The notes under the pieces are model-generated. The model saw only the letters and a list, made by a program, of their open reading frames with translations, made no database searches and was not told the DNA's origin. From the NCBI GenBank assembly GCA_964554015.1, contig CAZKMO010000047.1:1-22658 (forward strand): a DNA stretch of 22,658 nt. Reading direction: 5' to 3'. The translations under genes were made by a program, and so were the position numbers. Positions 21,157-22,658 of this stretch are shown here, one piece after another (position 1 is the stretch's first letter; each line of letters begins with the position of its first letter). This stretch comes from CAYUAG01 sp964554015. Lineage in GTDB: Bacteria > Zhuqueibacterota > QNDG01 > CAYUAG01.

Positions 21157-21185
21157 TATGTAATTATTTATGAGGAAAATGTCAA
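21157..21185 (-). promoter_or_regulatory. Sigma-70-type promoter for the AraC-GyrI gene (P4)
   Basis: Minus strand: TTGACA (21185-21180), 17-nt spacer TTTTCCTCATAAATAAT, TACATA (21162-21157), then AAAAGC. Nearly the same block as at 15712-15740. The -10 is about 38 nt before the ATG, giving a leader of about 30 nt. Confidence 0.75.
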
Positions 21186-21240
21186 GTGTTTGGGGGAAAA
21201 TTATCGATGCCCAAGGTGTTCTTCACCTTCGATATAGTGT

Positions 21241-21363
21241 CTGTGAGGTGATTAACACCTCACAGGACATTATCTTTAATTATTGGCCGTAGGGGCCAGA
21301 GCCTTTTACTCGCTCCCAAACTCCCGTTTGGGAGCGTACTTATAATGTGAAACTCCGTTTCAC
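21241..21363. repeat. Cluster of three short perfect hairpins
   Basis: CTGTGAGGTG/CACCTCACAG (21241-21265, loop ATTAA), CGCTCCCAAAC/GTTTGGGAGCG (21311-21336, loop TCCC) and GTGAAAC/GTTTCAC (21347-21363, loop TCC). The second and third resemble the hairpins inside the tandem unit downstream (TTCCCAAACT/AGTTTGGGAA and AAAGAAAC/GTTTCTTT). Confidence 0.75.
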
Positions 21364-21416
21364 TGTTTAATGATTTTATGATGAGAACAATCCACCTTAA
21401 TTATAGTTGAAATTAA

Positions 21417-21775
21417 AAAATGAATACCATTCTGCTCATATATTTATCCCAATATCTAATTATTAANNNNNNNNNNNNNNNNNNNNNNNNNNNNNNNNNN
21501 NNNNNNNNNNNNNNNNNNNNNNNNNNNNNNNNNNNNNNNNNNNNNNNNNNNNNNNNNNNNNNNNNNCCTAATTATTAACCTATTGTTAAAGAAACAGAGT
21601 TTCTTTCGATATTAAGGTTCCCAAACTGGAGTTTGGGAACCAGGGAAAATGAATACCATTCTGCTCATATATTTATCCCAATATCTAATTATTAACCTAA
21701 TTATTAACCTATTGTTAAAGAAACAGAGTTTCTTTCGATATTAAGGTTCCTAAACTGGAGTTTTGGGAACCAGGG
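21417..21775. repeat. Tandem repeat of a unit of about 130 bp spanning an assembly gap
   Basis: The unit starts AAAATGAATACCATTCTGCT and ends with the hairpin GGTTCCCAAACT/AGTTTGGGAACC and CAGGGA. One full copy is 21646-21775. Another is split: its first part (21417-21466) ends at the gap and its last part (21567-21645) starts after it. The two parts joined would make one exact unit. Inside, the 12-mer TAATTATTAACC is itself repeated, and the gap falls between two of these 12-mers. A second internal stem is AAAGAAAC/GTTTCTTT. Confidence 0.85.
21467..21566. other. Assembly gap (100 Ns)
   Basis: One hundred Ns, the usual placeholder for a gap of unknown length, placed inside the tandem repeat. 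Confidence 0.98.
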
Positions 21776-21851
21776 ATTAAATTGAGGGGCGTGCCACAGG
21801 TAATTGATTTTATTTATATCACATCCGAATCATCCGTCAGGAAAACAGGTT

Positions 21852-22337
21852 TTATAACTTACCATGAACAGTACATTCAACTTTCCCAGTATTAGAATCA
21901 TAAAGATATACTCCACCAGAGGGACATTCCGGTTCACTATCAAGATAACCGCTGTTGACCATTTCCCTAATACTAGAGGGATACTTGGCATTACCATCTA
22001 ATACATTTTGGGAAAATTTCATATTAGCAGCTGATTCTATAGCTGCCATATTTTTTTTACAAGCAGCAGCATCAGCTGATCGAGCCAGCCTAGAGAATTT
22101 GGTATCCAGTTTTAAATTCATTTTTGCTTTTAATATATTATCCTTTACTTGGGGGGCAAGTTCATTTTCCGGGTCAGCTTTTAAAGCCAGCTGCCATTCT
22201 TTGATAGCTAGTTCTAAAGAATCACTAGCAGCATACATATGAGCAAGTTTATTATGTCTTTCAAATGCCTTTTTATCATTACCGCATGAGATTAAAATCA
22301 ATAATAAAATGAAAAAACCATATTTTAGATATTTCAT
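21852..22337 (-). CDS. Lipoprotein with TPR-like region and pilin-like C-terminal domain
   Basis: A 161-residue lipoprotein. The signal LLLILISC puts the lipid on Cys18. Residues about 22-60 look like one TPR-type helical pair (HNKLAHMYAASDSLELAIKE then WQLALKADPEN). The C-terminal part resembles the globular head of type IV pilin/pseudopilin proteins of candidate phyla: CKKNMAAIESAANMKF (93-108), YPSSIREMVNSGYLD (119-133), ECPSGGVYLYDS (137-148) and ending VECTVHG. Yet there is no prepilin leader or N-terminal pilin helix. It may be an envelope protein that borrows a pilin head, perhaps for surface contact or assembly of a filament; this is inference. AAGGAGGT right before the ATG is a near-perfect ribosome site. 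Ends in TAA. Confidence 0.8.
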   Translation of the reverse strand: MKYLKYGFFILLLILISCGNDKKAFERHNKLAHMYAASDSLELAIKEWQLALKADPENELAPQVKDNILKAKMNLKLDTKFSRLARSADAAACKKNMAAIESAANMKFSQNVLDGNAKYPSSIREMVNSGYLDSEPECPSGGVYLYDSNTGKVECTVHGKL

Positions 22338-22451
22338 ACTACCTCCTTATGATGATTTTAATTATGTCAAATCACCTTAGGTTTTATAGCTGCTAAGGGT
22401 GTTCATTACCTTGGGTATGACATCTCTCACTATTGACCACAGGAGTAGAAA

Positions 22452-22479
22452 ATCCTATGTTAACAAATACGCAAGTCAA
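22452..22479 (-). promoter_or_regulatory. Possible promoter of the pilin-head lipoprotein gene
   Basis: Minus strand: TTGACT (22479-22474), 16-nt spacer, TAGGAT (22457-22452). The -35 overlaps the stop codon of the upstream partial gene. It would give a leader of about 105 nt. Confidence 0.35.
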
Positions 22480-22658
22480 TCTATGCTATTAACATACCGC
22501 TGGCTGTCCATCCCGCTGTTGGGCCAGCAATACCATCCTCCCTCAGGTGTCTGAACAAAAATATCATAGCGTCCGTATGCCCTGTTTACTCTTAACCAAT
22601 TTGGCCATATTTTTTTATACCTTTGGTCGTAACTGAAAGCTATTCTAACAATATCACC
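22476..22658 (-). CDS. C-terminal end of an unidentified protein (runs off right edge)
   Basis: The last 60 codons of a minus-strand gene, open from the window edge to TGA at 22478-22476. It reads GDIVRIAFSYDQRYKKIW, then PNWLRVNRAYGRYDIFVQ and TPEGGWYCWPNSGMDSQRY. The mix of aromatic, charged and Gly residues is protein-like and the other frames have stops. I do not recognise the family. It lies about 138 bases upstream of the pilin-head lipoprotein on the same strand. Confidence 0.6.
   Translation of the reverse strand, partial: GDIVRIAFSYDQRYKKIWPNWLRVNRAYGRYDIFVQTPEGGWYCWPNSGMDSQRYVNSID

Larger units (their letters stand above)
21120..21851. other. Repeat-rich intergenic region with a 100-N assembly gap
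   Basis: About 730 bases with no gene. It holds promoter P4, a cluster of small hairpins (21241-21363), and tandem copies of a unit of about 130 bp broken by 100 Ns at 21467-21566. Confidence 0.75.

Noticed and set aside
21241..21775. CRISPR array
   Set aside because: The repeats are long units of about 130 bp with no short regular repeat-spacer pattern, and no cas genes are present.
22365..22370. TTGACA on the minus strand just before the pilin-head lipoprotein
   Set aside because: A -10 at the right distance would fall on the ribosome site (AAGGAGG), so it cannot be this gene's promoter.

Overview
The window looks like a scaffold from an uncultivated Gram-negative bacterium of moderate, rather AT-rich composition. 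The evidence is lipoprotein signal peptides, many exported proteins, purine-rich Shine-Dalgarno sites before most genes, and two runs of N that mark scaffold joins. The exported peptidases, TolB-type propeller lipoprotein, left-edge Gly/Tyr-rich secreted repeat and palindrome-rich intergenic DNA recall the FCB group and related candidate phyla. That placement is inference with low confidence. No rRNA, tRNA, CRISPR array or transposase was found.

Left part (1-9367): few genes and a lot of non-coding DNA. A secreted protein runs off the left edge (minus). A secreted prolyl-oligopeptidase (1211-3298, +), a small isoprenylcysteine-methyltransferase-like membrane protein that seems to lack its C-terminus (4339-4854, -) and a secreted presequence-protease-type M16C metallopeptidase (5250-8240, +) are separated by gaps of about 0.4 to 1.1 kb. 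These gaps hold several families of short fold-back repeats: CT-rich hairpins, TGTCATTC elements, CCACAGATT elements, a 228-bp element with about 75-80-bp imperfect inverted arms, a 92-bp direct repeat pair and a 28-bp perfect palindrome.

Middle part (9368-15740): a methyltransferase, then an acetyltransferase-deacetylase (GNAT-HDAC) fusion protein, then a compact minus-strand cluster. Read in the direction of transcription, the cluster is isochorismatase-type hydrolase, SAM methyltransferase, CPBP intramembrane protease broken by one in-frame TAG, membrane-anchored GyrI-like protein, and perhaps a small two-helix membrane protein. A well-formed sigma-70-type promoter lies upstream of the first gene.

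Right part (15957-22658): a PD40 propeller lipoprotein with an exported HExxH peptidase, a plus-strand lipoprotein, an antibiotic-biosynthesis-monooxygenase-type protein, a TrmO-like tRNA modification enzyme, an AraC regulator with a GyrI-like effector domain, a tandem-repeat region holding a 100-N gap, a lipoprotein with a pilin-like C-terminal head, and the C-terminal end of another gene.

The most notable structure not explained by the genes is a set of four minus-strand promoters (414-442, 15712-15740, 19428-19456, 21157-21185). All have TTGACA, a spacer of exactly 17 nt, and a TA-rich -10. Three of them share nearly the whole block of about 40 nt, spacer included. They stand before the isochorismatase cluster, the ABM gene and the AraC-GyrI gene, and the fourth before the left-edge gene. 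This suggests either one regulon or a duplicated promoter cassette.
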